Source: Aculops lycopersici
Lineage: Eukaryota; Arthropoda; Arachnida; Trombidiformes; Eriophyidae
Direction: 5' to 3'
Length of the DNA stretch: 64,000 nt
NCBI GenBank assembly: GCA_015350385.1
Contig: WNKI01000003.1
Coordinates: 2,765,816 to 2,829,815, forward strand
The notes below the pieces were generated by a model. The model was not told where the DNA came from. It did not search any database and saw only the letters and a list, made by a program, of their open reading frames with translations. Of the stretch, positions 1 through 11,262 are shown piece by piece. A program made the translations under genes and the position numbers. Every line of letters begins with the position of its first letter. The first letter of the stretch is position 1.

Positions 1-251
1 AATATTCTGAACAACAACAAAAAATCATCCACATAATTTGGATCCGATTGATCATATCCATCAACAAGTGCCGTCACTAAACACTCCTCCGTTGCTTTAG
101 ATATCATGTGACCGTTAATATGACTCGACCATTGGCTAATACAAATAACATCGCCATGTTCGTCTCGGTGTAAAACATCTTCCTCTTGTGTTGGTGGAGG
201 AGGAGGTGGGGCAGGAGATCGAGGATGGTCACCTGTTGCAGAATTAGACAT
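1..251 (-). CDS. RasGEF N-terminal-domain protein, 5' part only
   Basis: The reading frame starts at an ATG at 251 and stays open to the window edge (83 codons). An in-frame TAA lies about 30 nt upstream, which supports this start. The first ~22 residues are Ser/Pro-rich with a run of six prolines. Then comes a segment of RasGEF-N type: residues HMISKATEECLVTALV followed by DPNYVDDFLLLFR. The pattern 'DPxYVxDFLLxxR' is typical of the N-terminal structural domain of Ras/Rap guanine-nucleotide exchange factors (RapGEF, RasGEF1, RalGDS types). That domain supports a C-terminal Cdc25 catalytic domain, which would lie outside the window. The subfamily cannot be fixed; a Rap-type GEF is my best guess by motif. 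Confidence is moderate because only the first domain is visible. Confidence 0.6.
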   Translation of the reverse strand, partial: MSNSATGDHPRSPAPPPPPPTQEEDVLHRDEHGDVICISQWSSHINGHMISKATEECLVTALVDGYDQSDPNYVDDFLLLFRI

Positions 252-1684
252 ATTGCCTTCGTTCTTAGTAGGCCGGTTAATTTAATATAGTGGCCAAACT
301 TGCGACCGTCAACAGGTCTGAAGAGTGAATATGATTTCTTTCAATCGAATAATTCAATCAAAAAACCGGTAACTAGTCACTAGTTTGGGGTCGTCAAATA
401 CGCAGCGGCTACTGCTCTCCATATCAGCTGTTGCTCAGCCTCTTGTTCGAAAAGCTCAATAAAATTAGTATTCAATTCAATCTAGTTATCTTGCATTCAA
501 AGTTTAGACACCGAAATTCTTCTGTGAGCCTTATAATCTCGGTAGATTGTTGCTAATATTTCGCTTGGCAGTAATGGTATTAATATCCTTATATCTAATC
601 GAGTTATCATTGATTGATATACTCAATTCTCTATTTATCATCAGCGAAAGAAAACACATCAATGCATGCAAACATACACTATCTTGGGCACTTGTCGTGG
701 GCATTTCCTAAGAAGTTGGATTGTGTGTGAAGTATGTTTGTGTGAGTGAATTTGTTTGTGTCGCTGTGAGTGATTCAAAGCGCGCACAAATCTGGCCGTT
801 CCTATTGCCGCTCGTGTGTTAGCGGCGCACAACTATGAGAAACTTTACTAGCAATGTTTCGGCCTTTTGCAAATATTAACGCCCAAAAAGCCTCTTCAAG
901 ACCGCAAGGAACCTGTGTGATCTAGGAGTGGCCTAATAGAAAGATTCAACAAAAGTTATTGACTTGCAGCATCATCGAGCCAGCTGCGCTAATGGATGAC
1001 CAACAGTATTTTACCGATTGACTCTGCTTCTTTTCGTTCGTTTACTCTTGCCTCTAATGCCAGTATGCATGATACTCGCTACCTTACATGTTGCTTCTAT
1101 GCTACAATTTTGGCAAGCTTAAACGGATCGACTTGAGGCAACTATAGCTTTGGGTTCGATGTAGTCAGAGTATCATTTGTTGGTGGATGATTCATTAACG
1201 GCGACACCGCCATCGCCTTTAGAACAAATGCAAACTTCATATGCAAGGAATACAAACCACTTGTAGTTATTGACTTGGTCTCAATGAAAGAAAAATAATT
1301 TTTTTCGAAGAACAAAAGTTTCGGATCATAGGGATAAATTTTTGAACCGCCCGCCAAGCGGGACTGCGCAAGCGCGCGTGGCGCCGCAAGCATGATTTCC
1401 TTTCGATACTCGGCTTTTCTGCACAAGTCTATGGAAGAACTCACGCACATGAGTGGCCGAATTCCCATGCTACAAATTTTTGCATGTGTTTTTGCCTAAG
1501 GATTCCTGCCGGAGGTATCATAATTTGCGATTCTTTCCTTCAGATCTTCAACTATTAGAGATAACTATTGTACATCCAAACCGTCATCATATCATCTGGC
1601 ATCCTGTATTGAGCCATTTGTCAATAACTTATTTTCAAATAATCATATTAAAGACAATTAATTAAATTGTTAACCCAATCCACA
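252..1684. other. Intergenic region between RasGEF-like gene and RPL11
   Basis: This is the divergent upstream region of both neighbours. It contains a TG-rich stretch near 715-775. A 108-codon frame on the minus strand (1142-1468) has no recognisable domain and I do not call it. The RPL11 leader probably lies near its right end. Confidence 0.5.
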
Positions 1685-2278
1685 ATGGCTACCCAAACTC
1701 AGAAGCTACCAAAGCAAGCAGATGGAGCTGCCGCTGTTAAAGTTTCAAGGAAGAAATCGGCCAATCCAATGAGAGAGGTCAAGATCAGAAAGTTGTGCCT
1801 CAACATTTGTGTCGGAGAGTCTGGTGATAGATTGACCAGAGCTAGTAAGGTGTTGGAACAATTGACAGGCCAGCAGCCAGTTTTCTCCAAGGCCAGATAT
1901 ACTGTTAGAAGTTTTGGTATTCGTCGTAATGAAAAGATCGCCGTTCATTGTACAGTTAGAGGAGCAAAGGCCGAGGAGATTCTTGAGAAGGGATTGAAGG
2001 TCCGCGAGTACGAGTTGAGGAGGGAGAACTTCTCAGACACTGGAAACTTTGGATTTGGTATCCAGGAGCACATTGATTTAGGTATCAAGTACGACCCATC
2101 AATTGGTATCTACGGTCTTGACTTCTATGTTGTTCTCGGTAGGGCTGGCTACAATGTCGCCTATAGGAGAAGGAAGACAGGCAAGATTGGATTCAACCAT
2201 AAGGTTACAAAAGAGGATTCGATGAAGTGGTTCCAGTCTAAATACGACGGTATCATCCTCTCTGGAAAGAAGAAGTAA
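1685..2278 (+). CDS. RPL11: 60S ribosomal protein L11 (uL5)
   Basis: This is a 197-residue protein of the large ribosomal subunit; uL5 binds 5S rRNA at the central protuberance, and in animals free RPL11 also binds MDM2. It matches the family throughout, including MREVKIRKLCLNICVGESGDRL, RYTVRSFGIRRNEKIAVHCTVRG, GFGIQEHIDLGIKYDPSIGIYG and the terminal SKYDGIILSGKKK. The ATG at 1685 is chosen because the only in-frame upstream start-like codon (1667) is TTG. The N-terminus carries ~15 extra Ala/Lys/Gln residues compared with the ~178-residue human protein. It has a single exon. An AATAAA lies at 2292-2297. Confidence 0.97.
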   Translation: MATQTQKLPKQADGAAAVKVSRKKSANPMREVKIRKLCLNICVGESGDRLTRASKVLEQLTGQQPVFSKARYTVRSFGIRRNEKIAVHCTVRGAKAEEILEKGLKVREYELRRENFSDTGNFGFGIQEHIDLGIKYDPSIGIYGLDFYVVLGRAGYNVAYRRRKTGKIGFNHKVTKEDSMKWFQSKYDGIILSGKKK

Positions 2279-2291
2279 ATTTAATAACAAT

Positions 2292-2297
2292 AATAAA
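2292..2297 (+). terminator. AATAAA poly(A) signal of RPL11
   Basis: A canonical AATAAA hexamer lies 14 nt after the RPL11 stop, in an AT-rich 3' region. Confidence 0.5.
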
Positions 2298-2638
2298 ATT
2301 ATATTATTATCAACATGCAAATTAAGACCACACAAAAGTTACCATTCGTGCCAAGCTCAGACACATGTTTATTTACTATTTTGCATCCTCTCGATGGATT
2401 TAACTCGAGCTACTTGATTCAGTTTTGAATTTGTCTCCTAATGCCACCTCTTCGCATCATGAACTTGACCATAGTGCTTTGTATATGCAACATGGACCGA
2501 GAATATGGCTCGCAAGCTCATCGTCATGTTCCGAGTTGGTTCACCTGTTTGTTGCCTGCACCTTGCAAACACCCATATACGTTAGACACATCTTGTTTGG
2601 AATTTTAATCACATAAATTACACAAGACAACTACCGCT
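2298..2638. other. Short convergent spacer between RPL11 and TFG
   Basis: The 3' ends of RPL11 (+) and TFG (-) face each other here. I see no further gene. Confidence 0.5.
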
Positions 2639-3559
2639 CTACATCGGGTAACGTTTTCTAGAATATGGGTTCGACTTACAATCCTGTGGGTAAGGTGCAT
2701 AGCCACCTGGAATAGTCGGTGGTTGCAATGGCGGTGGCATTGGTTGTCTCATGTACTGCGGAGGTGCCTGCTGTTGAGGCGGTTGTTGTTGTTGGTGCTG
2801 CTGCTGCTGCTGCTGCTGTGGTGGCGACATCATTTGTGGTGGTGGCGGCGGCTGGTGTTGTTGCGGCGGCATTTGCATCGAGGGTGGCGGAAGTGGAGGC
2901 CCTGGTGGTAGCGGATGCTGTTGTGGTGGTTGCGGCGGCTGCTGTTGCATTGGCGGAGGAGACATCATTTGCACTGGTGGTGGTTGATGCTGCTGTTGTT
3001 GCGTTGGCTGCGCTTGCATTGGTGGAGCCTGGTGTTGCTGTGTCTGGTGCTGCTGGGGTGGCGATTGCATTGGTGGTGGCTGAGGAGGGCCCTGATGCTG
3101 CGGCAGCGACTGGTGATGGTTTTGTTGCTGCTGATGATTTTGCTGCGGCGGCGACTGAGCCTGGACAGGTGGCGGTGGCGGCGCATTGCTCAAAGGATCG
3201 AACTCATGAATGTTCTCCAAAGCTTGAGGTTGTTGATGGTTTTGATCTTGCTTTTGTTGCTTGCTCTCCTTAACCGATTCACCTGTCCCGTTGGTTACAG
3301 CAGCTGATTTGCCCTCATTCAGCGTTATCAAGAGCTTTAAAATCTCATAATCCTCTATTGCCAGTTTCAGTTCGCTGTCATCGCCTATAGTAACCATTAC
3401 CTCATCCTCGTCAGCATACTTGAACTTGATTGAGTCCGAGGGTGACAACTTGAATATACGCTGAGCCATAATCTCCAGCTCGGCTAGTGTCAACTCATCA
3501 TTGTTGATTTGCGTCTTCCTGTACTCACCGTCCAGACCGAATCGTATCGCCTTGACCAT
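2639..3559 (-). CDS. TFG: TFG-like PB1-domain protein of ER exit sites
   Basis: This is a 306-residue homologue of TFG (Trk-fused gene), which oligomerises at ER exit sites and organises COPII carriers between ER and ERGIC. The PB1 domain fills residues ~1-83 (VKAIRFGLDGEYRKTQI, then KFKYADEDEVMVTIGDDSEL, an OPCA-type acidic motif). The coiled coil that follows in vertebrate TFG is not evident. A short FDPLSN motif (TFG: FDPLKN) occurs near residue 119. The rest is a Pro/Gln-rich low-complexity region ending in a SNPYSRKRYPM tail, like the NPYARNR tail of TFG. The ATG at 3559 gives the PB1 start directly. Single exon. The compressed P/Q region and missing coiled coil are unusual. Confidence 0.85.
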   Translation of the reverse strand: MVKAIRFGLDGEYRKTQINNDELTLAELEIMAQRIFKLSPSDSIKFKYADEDEVMVTIGDDSELKLAIEDYEILKLLITLNEGKSAAVTNGTGESVKESKQQKQDQNHQQPQALENIHEFDPLSNAPPPPPVQAQSPPQQNHQQQQNHHQSLPQHQGPPQPPPMQSPPQQHQTQQHQAPPMQAQPTQQQQHQPPPVQMMSPPPMQQQPPQPPQQHPLPPGPPLPPPSMQMPPQQHQPPPPPQMMSPPQQQQQQQHQQQQPPQQQAPPQYMRQPMPPPLQPPTIPGGYAPYPQDCKSNPYSRKRYPM

Positions 3560-4705
3560 TGTGTTTGTGTTATTTTTTTCGGATTCCTACTTGACTCGCT
3601 ATCCAGATTCAAATTAATTGATTATCCGGGAGCTCTATAATGACGGGAAGATTCGAGAATATTTCGAACAGCACGCAATCTAATAAATATCAATATTAGT
3701 GGTAGAAAGTGTTCAAATCAACAGTAATACTAATAGCAATAGACAGTGAGAGATAATGTATACTTTGCATGAAGAAGAAATGAGTTCAATAAATGTGACG
3801 TGGGGGTAGGGTGTTTTGTAACGGCATTCGTCTATCTCCATTCGCTTTCAACTATGCTGACTGTGTGTTGCCTCATTGGCGGTCGAAGCAAATTCCCATT
3901 GGATAGACAAGCGGCCGCCGACTTCCTTTGCACTGGCTGGCGGTCGTGCTGTCAAAGCGGCCGAGTTTTTCGCCGGGGCGCCTACAGTTTGGTGCAAAAG
4001 TTTTGAATGCGTGGCGGCTGTTTGCGGAGAACAAGCTGGTTGCTCGTTCGCTCAGCTGGCTCATCAATGCCAAGCGAGCGTTTGCGACGCCAACGAGAAC
4101 GACTGGATTTTGTGCATAGTTTCGCGTGGGTGAAGATACAGCCTCTCGGTTACAATTGCAGCAAAATCTTGCGTGAGCTGAACCTAAATTCTCGAAAGGA
4201 ACTACAGCTGACTAAAACAAATTGTATACATGTGCTGACGACTGTGCAACAGCTCGAGACAGCCGCAGCTGCAGCGGCGATGTCGATGATGACGGAAAGG
4301 GCAACACTCGCATTCGCAAGTCTCCGCACAACCGTCTGTCATTTTGGCACAGCTCGACCCCTTGACCGTCTGTGCGCACCTCAGGAAGGCACCTCAAAAA
4401 GGCACCGCACTTACTCGCAAACACTGCAAAGCTCTCTCCCTGTTGCCCTTCCCTTCGCTCTGTCTATCTGTGTGTTGCAGGCTGCGTTGCGTTACTGCTG
4501 CTTGGACTGCTGCTGCTGATGCTTATGCTGCGGCAGCGCAAGTAGCAGAAGCAGCAGCAGCAGCAGCTCATTCCAATTGGCGGCGACGACGACGACGATA
4601 GGCCAGCCTTCGTTAAAGTATGTAGCTCCTACACTTATTGCTCCTCCCTCTTCGTTCCTAGTGGACTCATTCCTCTCTCTAGCCCTTGTATTATTATTAT
4701 CATAC

Positions 4706-4741
<36 letters not shown>

Positions 4742-5120
4742 TATCATCAAATTATAACTATTATTATCATCATTACTACTCTTACAATCATCTATTACAT
4801 TACATAGAGCATACGTCGCGCGCTTACTCTAGACCCGGACGACGAGTAGGCCCGTGTTACGAGAGGTACACAAACACAATACCAACACTACCATCTCGAC
4901 CATTGTCATCAATCATCAATCCTACCTAATAACAACTACATCATCATCATCATCATCAACTATAATAATCAAAACGTAATCATAATTCAACGGCCAGCAC
5001 ACAAAACAAACATCAGACAAAACAATCATCATCTACTGAAACCGTAACAATAACACCAGATAACAAATACCACCAGAACTACTACTCATCGAAGATAACA
5101 ATAATAACAACACCTTCGAA
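3560..5120. other. Divergent upstream region of TFG and PP1
   Basis: This is promoter and 5' UTR DNA for both neighbours. It contains CAG/GCA-rich stretches around 4500-4570, an ATT trinucleotide run at 4706-4739, and an A/C-rich, ATG-poor segment at ~4865-5120 that looks like the PP1 5' UTR. Several open frames exist in the GC-rich part but show no domain. Confidence 0.5.
4706..4739. repeat. (ATT)n microsatellite
   Basis: A run of about eleven ATT units, nearly perfect, upstream of the PP1 gene. Confidence 0.9.
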
Positions 5121-6113
5121 ATGGCAGATCAAGGCAGTAAACTGGATATTGATGCAATCATATCTAGACTTTTAGAAGTTCGCGGATCTCGGCCAGGTAA
5201 AAATGTACAACTTAGCGATCAAGAAATTAAAAGTCTTTGTGCTAAATCTAGGGAGATATTCCTCAGTCAACCGGTATTATTAGAACTCGAGGCACCTCTT
5301 AAAATTTGCGGCGACATTCATGGCCAGTATTATGATCTATTACGTTTGTTTGAGTACGGTGGCTTCCCACCAGAATCAAATTATCTATTCTTAGGAGATT
5401 ATGTTGACAGAGGAAAGCAATCGCTTGAAACTATTTGTCTATTATTGGCCTATAAGATCAAATATCCAGAAAACTTCTTTCTATTAAGGGGAAATCACGA
5501 ATGCGCTAGCATCAATAGGATCTATGGTTTTTATGACGAATGCAAGAGACGCTACAATATCAAATTATGGAAAACATTCACCGAATGCTTCAATTGTTTA
5601 CCCGTTGCAGCAATTGTTGATGAGAAGATTTTCTGCTGTCATGGTGGTCTAAGCCCAGATTTACAAACAATGGAACAAATTAGAAGAATAGCTAGACCAA
5701 CCGATGTGCCTGATACGGGATTGTTGTGCGATTTGCTATGGTCAGACCCCGACAAGGATGTCACCGGATGGGGAGAGAACGATCGCGGTGTATCATTCAC
5801 ATTTGGAGCCGATATAGTTTGCAAATTTTTGAATCGCCATGATCTAGATCTAATATGTAGAGCGCATCAAGTCGTCGAAGACGGCTATGAGTTCTTTGCC
5901 AAACGCCAGTTAGTCACATTATTTTCAGCACCAAATTATTGTGGTGAATTTGACAATGCAGGTGGAATGATGAGCGTCGATGAGACATTAATGTGCTCGT
6001 TCCAAATATTAAAACCCTCGGAAAAGAAGACGAAGTATCAGTATGGTGGGCTATCGGCACCATTTAACCAAAGGCCTGTTACACCTCCAAGGGGACCAGT
6101 TAAAAAGAAATAA
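5121..6113 (+). CDS. PP1: Serine/threonine protein phosphatase PP1 catalytic subunit
   Basis: This 330-residue PPP-family metallophosphatase is targeted by RVxF-type regulatory subunits to glycogen, myosin and chromatin substrates. All metal and catalytic motifs are present: GDIHGQY, GDYVDRG, LRGNHE, the LLWSDPD segment, and SAPNYCGEFDN of the toxin-binding beta12-beta13 loop. The C-terminal TPPR motif (cyclin-dependent-kinase site) is present (RPVTPPRG). The N-terminal half resembles PP1 alpha/gamma (GQYYDLL, ESNYLF, KRRYNIKL). The C-terminal half resembles PP1 beta (PDTGLLC, LNRHDLDL, NAGGMMS, KYQYGGL). The ATG at 5121 is the only sensible start. Single exon. Confidence 0.97.
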   Translation: MADQGSKLDIDAIISRLLEVRGSRPGKNVQLSDQEIKSLCAKSREIFLSQPVLLELEAPLKICGDIHGQYYDLLRLFEYGGFPPESNYLFLGDYVDRGKQSLETICLLLAYKIKYPENFFLLRGNHECASINRIYGFYDECKRRYNIKLWKTFTECFNCLPVAAIVDEKIFCCHGGLSPDLQTMEQIRRIARPTDVPDTGLLCDLLWSDPDKDVTGWGENDRGVSFTFGADIVCKFLNRHDLDLICRAHQVVEDGYEFFAKRQLVTLFSAPNYCGEFDNAGGMMSVDETLMCSFQILKPSEKKTKYQYGGLSAPFNQRPVTPPRGPVKKK

Positions 6114-6409
6114 ATGAAGAAACAGAAAAAGATAAAGTACATTACTTGATGAAGTACAATAGGAAAAGAGCTGGAGCGGCAAGAAGGAGCAAGGATGTAA
6201 AAGAGCTAGAGGAAAGGCTAAGGAAGGAGATATTGCTCGTTTGTCTACTAGTGTGTATGAGTGTTTAAATTCACAACTTCAATACAACAACAACAAACAT
6301 AAATCACCACAAAAAACTTCTATATAATTTCTATATAAAAATGAATGTCTCCTACTATGCTAAACAGCCGGCCATGGATCCCGTTTAGTTCAAAAGAATT
6401 TGGTGTGTT

Positions 6410-7030
6410 TCATTTACAAATTGAAATTTGATCTTTGGCCACCTCTAGCGTCAAGCTGTCGAATCTGTTTGCCGCATGGTCTAACTCCTGTATAATCTTC
6501 TGGGCATTCACAAGCCGCTGGCTGATGGAGTGTAGATCCTTCGAAGCTTTCTCATAAGGATGTCGTTGCAGATGCGTTAAACAAGCATGAAATTGTTGAT
6601 TTTTTGTATAGAGTGTCTTGTGTAAAAGTGGTAGTTGGTCTATAGGTAGTGGTTGAGAACTAATTGGTAATTGAGCCTTTGGAGTTTCAGGTTGTTCTCT
6701 AACGTCAAGTTGTTGTTGCTGTTGTGGGTCCAACTGAGGAATTCCAAGTGGATTGAGAAAATTGTTTGATGAGCTTGCAACTATCTTAGCCAGATTGCCC
6801 GCCGAGCTTAGTGAGGCGAATAGAGATGATCCGAGTTTACCTATGCCTGCCTTGGACCAGCTGGTAGTCTTGGGTTGTGGTTCTGGGGATGTGAGTTGCG
6901 ATCGACTAAAAGTCTCGTCATGCTTGCTGTTTCTCTTAATGAAAATGCTCTCGTCCTTGGATTCCAGATCGATGTCCTCGCTGTCCGACTCCGAAGCCTC
7001 ACCTAATATCACAGTCTTATTTGGGGGCAT
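6410..7030 (-). CDS. BLOC1S3: BLOC-1 subunit 3-like protein
   Basis: This 206-residue protein has a serine/acid-rich N-terminus with the motif VILGEASESDSED, matching the VPGEATETDSE start of vertebrate BLOC1S3. A Gln/Pro-rich linker follows. The C-terminal ~75 residues (from LPLLHKTLYTKN to FDSLTLEVAKDQ) are strongly helical with heptad-like hydrophobics, as expected for a small BLOC-1 coiled-coil subunit. BLOC-1 acts in biogenesis of lysosome-related organelles and endosomal sorting. The call rests on the N-terminal motif plus the helical tail; similarity elsewhere is weak. The ATG is at 7030. Single exon. The gene is tail-to-tail with PP1, with 296 bp between stops. Confidence 0.65.
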   Translation of the reverse strand: MPPNKTVILGEASESDSEDIDLESKDESIFIKRNSKHDETFSRSQLTSPEPQPKTTSWSKAGIGKLGSSLFASLSSAGNLAKIVASSSNNFLNPLGIPQLDPQQQQQLDVREQPETPKAQLPISSQPLPIDQLPLLHKTLYTKNQQFHACLTHLQRHPYEKASKDLHSISQRLVNAQKIIQELDHAANRFDSLTLEVAKDQISICK

Positions 7031-7422
7031 TGTATTGTATACTAATTTGTCTTTAAAGTTGTTGTGTTCGATTAAATTGTTGATTGCTTAAAAAATAGGC
7101 CCACAAAACATCCAAACTGTTTATTTTTTGTTTTGCAAAACTCGCAGAGCACGTGTTGAGCGTGATTGGTGAAAAGTAACAAATGTCAGATTGGACTCTA
7201 CATCATCATGATTAGCGTCGATCAGCCTTCGCCATATAAAATCACCATTGAGGAGACTAGACTGTCATGGGTCACTAGACAAACAACAAACTTCATTAGT
7301 GGCAGTACCATTTACCATGATTGTCTTGTTATAACTTCAGAGTAGGGACTTATGTAACATCATATGATTGTAGGTTGTTATCAAGTATACTAGTTTTATT
7401 ATCATCATCGTCATCGTTGTAT
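7031..7422. other. Spacer between FTSJ1 3' end and BLOC1S3 start
   Basis: No gene is seen. Both neighbours are on the minus strand, so this must hold the BLOC1S3-like promoter and the FTSJ1 3' UTR. Confidence 0.4.
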
Positions 7423-8451
7423 TTACATTGTTGGCCTAAGAGTGTTTAAATCACCACACATCAGAAACGGTATCAGGCTACATGATCTATCGCAACTCTT
7501 AGCAATCTCATTTAGGTCTGGATCATTTTCAACAGTAGTCATCAGGTCGAACATATGTGGCCTGTAGTCGCGTGGTTGCTGATAATTCTGACATACAATG
7601 AAAGCCTCAATACTGGATGACCGGCTACTCTTTGGCTTAACGACCTGCACCTGTTCAAAGAATAATCTGAACTGTTCAATCATTAGGGTGATATCTTTGC
7701 CGCGGAATATTTTGGCCACAAAAGTGCCACCTGTCTCAATGATGAACGTGGTGATATTCAGCGCTGCAAGTAACAATTGCGATTGAATGAACTCATCGAG
7801 ATCATGCTGACCGGTCACGTCGGGTGCTCCATCGCATACCACCAGTTGAGCCTTGCAGCCTTGGAACTCGCTTATAACCCTATCGGCAGTTTTTCTACTT
7901 GTGATATCACCCTGAATTATGTTAACCCCATCTATGGGTGCCATAGTTTGAATGTCGACAGATATGATTTTTGCCGGCTCTGTTATGTTGGCGCTCTCAA
8001 TTTCATAATTACCGTCTTCGCAACTTTTAGTCTCGTTTAATCTCTTAACTAAAACTTGACTCCAGCTACCCGGTGCAGCGCACAAATCGACCGCCTTGGT
8101 GACACCTGATGAGTGGAATATTTTATGGCGAAATGATTTGGAATTAGTTCATCAGCTTATCTAGAGTAAGTCGACGTGAGTCTAGAATTGTTAGATAAGA
8201 GTAGAAGTAGTAGCGGTAGCAATGGCGTGAAACTCGACGTCTATTTATTAGGCCAGCCATCAAGAATTCATGCCTTCACATGGCTGGTGCTAAGAGGAAG
8301 AGAGAAAGAGAGAGAGCAGATGAGACTAACCAGCAAACAATCCAAATTGTTGATCTATCTGCAATAATTTAAACGCACTCCTAGCTCGCCATCCTTCCTC
8401 CTTGGCCAGCCTATAGAAGACGTCGCGTTTGTCTTTTGAGCACTTGCCCAT
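7423..8451 (-). CDS. FTSJ1: tRNA (ribose-2'-O)-methyltransferase FTSJ1/Trm7, two exons
   Basis: This RlmE/FtsJ-family SAM enzyme 2'-O-methylates positions 32 and 34 of the tRNA anticodon loop together with partner proteins. Reading on the minus strand, exon 1 is 8451-8331 (ATG at 8451, MGKCSKDKRDVFYRLAKEEG) and exon 2 is 8105-7423. The intron (8330-8106, 225 nt) starts GTTAGT and ends CAG. The join restores FAGVTKAVDLCAAPGSW, the SAM-binding motif. The K-D-K-E tetrad is complete: RSAFKL in exon 1, VVCDGAPDVTG, FVAKIFRG and SSIEAF. Length is 267 aa against 329 in human, lacking the vertebrate C-terminal tail after PFLMCGDL. A call beginning at the MCAAPGSW residue would miss the first exon. 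Confidence 0.93.
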
Positions 8452-11262
8452 GGTATCGGTTCTTGTCGTTTTTGGTTACCACCGATTGCTTGCTGATCTG
8501 CTTGAGTGACAATTATTCAGACTGGCCCATGACTAGTCGATTGGCTAGAAGTATAAGGAAAAGTTATAGTTTGAATATTGTTAGTTTTTCCTCTTATCTT
8601 TTGCATCGCCCAGACATTTAATGAAACTTTGGCTACTTTCTGGCCACTGCCATTAGCTACTTGCTCGAAATTATCAGTGATAATTCATCACCAACACGCG
8701 GGATCTTTGTTATGGTTACGTGCAAATCGATTTTTTGCACCGCACTGTACACGCTCTAGTACGCAAACGCTCTGGCCACTCGCTAGCTTGACACGTTCAT
8801 CTAATCTAGACGAATCAAAAAACTTGGAGAACCTGTTGTTTCATCCCTTGTCGTCATCAGAAGAGTTATGTGTTTCAATTGAAAAATATTGGACTAATCA
8901 AGTAATGGTAACAGTGTGATTAGTGGTAAGTTATTTTTGTACTATTGCTTAGATTGCAACATGAATAATGGGGAATGCGGTTAGCCCTTTATCTTCTAGA
9001 TTGATTTATTACTGCAGTTGCAGTTGCGGTTGGTGGTGGTGTCGGTGGCGATGTCAGCTCCCCTAGTCATTTACACAGCTGCGTTAGTTCGAGGGGTTTC
9101 CAAGTTTCTGGCGCCAAAATGCATTGGGCGACTGAGAGACCCGATGTTAATCAGCGAGAGCGTGAGGCTCAAATGAAATTACATAGTGACATTCACCCAA
9201 CTTGTCAAAGATAAGATTACTTTGTATTGTATTATTATAATTATTTTCATTTTTATCATCACCATTATTTAGTGTACGCGCGCGAAAAGGAGGAAGGGAA
9301 AGGAGAAGCCTCGACAACGAGGACAACGGCGACGACGACGCGTCGCCGCTCTTTCTATTGTACTCTAGATAGTATTAGTGGAAAAAGTAGTGTTAGTGTT
9401 ATGTTCAATCAATAGGTTGCCTATTCCTCTATCTTAGAGACCAGTAGAAAAGAGTAAGGAAGCAAACAAAATTTTCTTGTTATATAAGGAGCGAGAGTGA
9501 GGGAGCATAAATAACAGACGCGCGCAGACACTAGTAGTTGGCAAAGCAAACAACAAGTGGTTTCATAACAACAGCATTGAGTTACTACTTGACATCGGTG
9601 CATAACTTAATTGGAGAGAAAAATTTAGATCGATAGAGTAGTAACATCGCAAATTTACCTGAGACACCCATCAAGAGGGCCACTGGAAAAACACAAGTCA
9701 ACCACAGTCAATCAGCAGCAGCAAGAAATATGAAACTATCCGACTTATTCACTGTCAGCATCAGGTGCGGGGCCTCGGCGGCGCAGCGGAAATGGTACAT
9801 CTACTGTCTATGTAAAGGCAAACTGTTTGCTCGAAGCACCATGGTCAAGTCTACCACAGGTTCGGATTGCGATTTTGTGTTTCAGAGGAGTTAGATAGTC
9901 AACCAAACGATCAATTTATTTATCCACCCATTCGTCCGTCTATCTATCTGTCTGTTTATTAAGGAACTAGTCTCAACAAGTGACGTAGAAACACTTACAC
10001 CCACATGATCTCATTAGCACAATGGAACGGAGGCCGCAACGTGAGCCGACCAACTTTCTTAGACTTTTAGCTTACCAGTTTAGCTCTATGGCCGCGAGTA
10101 CGATAAGAGATTAACTCATCTCCTAGTTTAAATCCAACCAGAACAAGCTTCAAGTTTGCTCGAAGCTAATTAAGCAAGCATTCTGGTTCCAAGTTGATCG
10201 AGACCAAACTAAACCAGCTAAGTTTAGTCGGTCGATTCAGAGCTCATGCACACACCCTCGGTTATCTGATTGAATCTCTCGAGCAAGTATTGAAAGCCAT
10301 TAATATCACCATGGAGTTGCTGGTACATGTATAGTGTTACGTGTCAAACGAGATGGTGGCGAACTTGAAGACAATGAAGGGATCGACAACAACTAGCTCG
10401 AGCCGGTCACTAGAGTTCATATTGAGACTCTAGCTCTCCGTTTATAATAAGATTAAGAAGACTCAACAATAGAGAACTACCCAACTGAATAAATTTTTTA
10501 TAAATTATGGACTGAAATTAGTTTTGTTTGGTAATAATAGTAATTAAGTATCTCTTTGCTCGCCCATCCACTGAAGGAGATAGTCTGTATTGGACAGTTA
10601 GTTGCTTATTTGTCCTTACTATTTTATCAACATCGCGATTACTCATTGTATCTTCTATCGAAAATCGAATGAACTGACTCATGAGGATTGCTTGTATTAG
10701 ATCCAAGAAATTCGTCGATGAGATTGATGGCTACGAATCCATAGTTCGTTCAACGCTTGTGGCTGCAAGTTATGACTATCTATTTAGCAAGTCGTTGATT
10801 CAAACAATCCTATCAATATGGCCTATCGCCTACCCACTGATTAGACTGTCTGGTAAATGATCGGTCGATTCCACATTATGTAATGATAAGGCTGCGATTG
10901 GTTGATAAGGATACGAACTTTATTTCGATATCGACAAATCTCGTCGTCGTGCGGCGACCGCGAAAAGTTGGACAATCAACTCTGGTGTGTCAAATTGTTA
11001 TGAGCTCCTCGATTCTTCTTGCCAATCCAATCGAAATGTAACCACATAACCACTTCAGGTTATGTGGCTTGTCTTGACTCAACTCTCTCGGCTGATTAGT
11101 GTTGATGATGATGATCTTTAATATATTCTCATAGTTTTATTAGATAGATAAACACTGATCTGAACATCCAGACAGCTTATGGGTTTTCTCTCTCTCTCTC
11201 TTTCTCTTATGGCTACGGAGAACTCTTATCCGATTTCACTGCCAATAGTACAACTAATTCTT
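8452..11262. other. Gene-poor region, 2.8 kb
   Basis: No recognisable gene. It contains a CAAGTGG motif (9554-9560), a CT-rich run near 11187-11210, and short frames without domains. It probably contains the FTSJ1 promoter at its left end and the 3' UTR of the secreted-protein gene at its right end. Confidence 0.45.

Noticed and set aside
1142..1468. 108-codon minus-strand frame upstream of RPL11
   Set aside because: No domain, atypical composition, and it lies in the promoter region of two genes.
2719..3307. Long plus-strand frames opposite TFG
   Set aside because: Antisense shadow of the Pro/Gln codon repeats (Ala/Val- or Leu/Trp-rich translation).
9730..9894. 54-codon plus-strand frame starting MKLSDLFTVS
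   Set aside because: Short, no homology I recognise, no convincing splice partner nearby.
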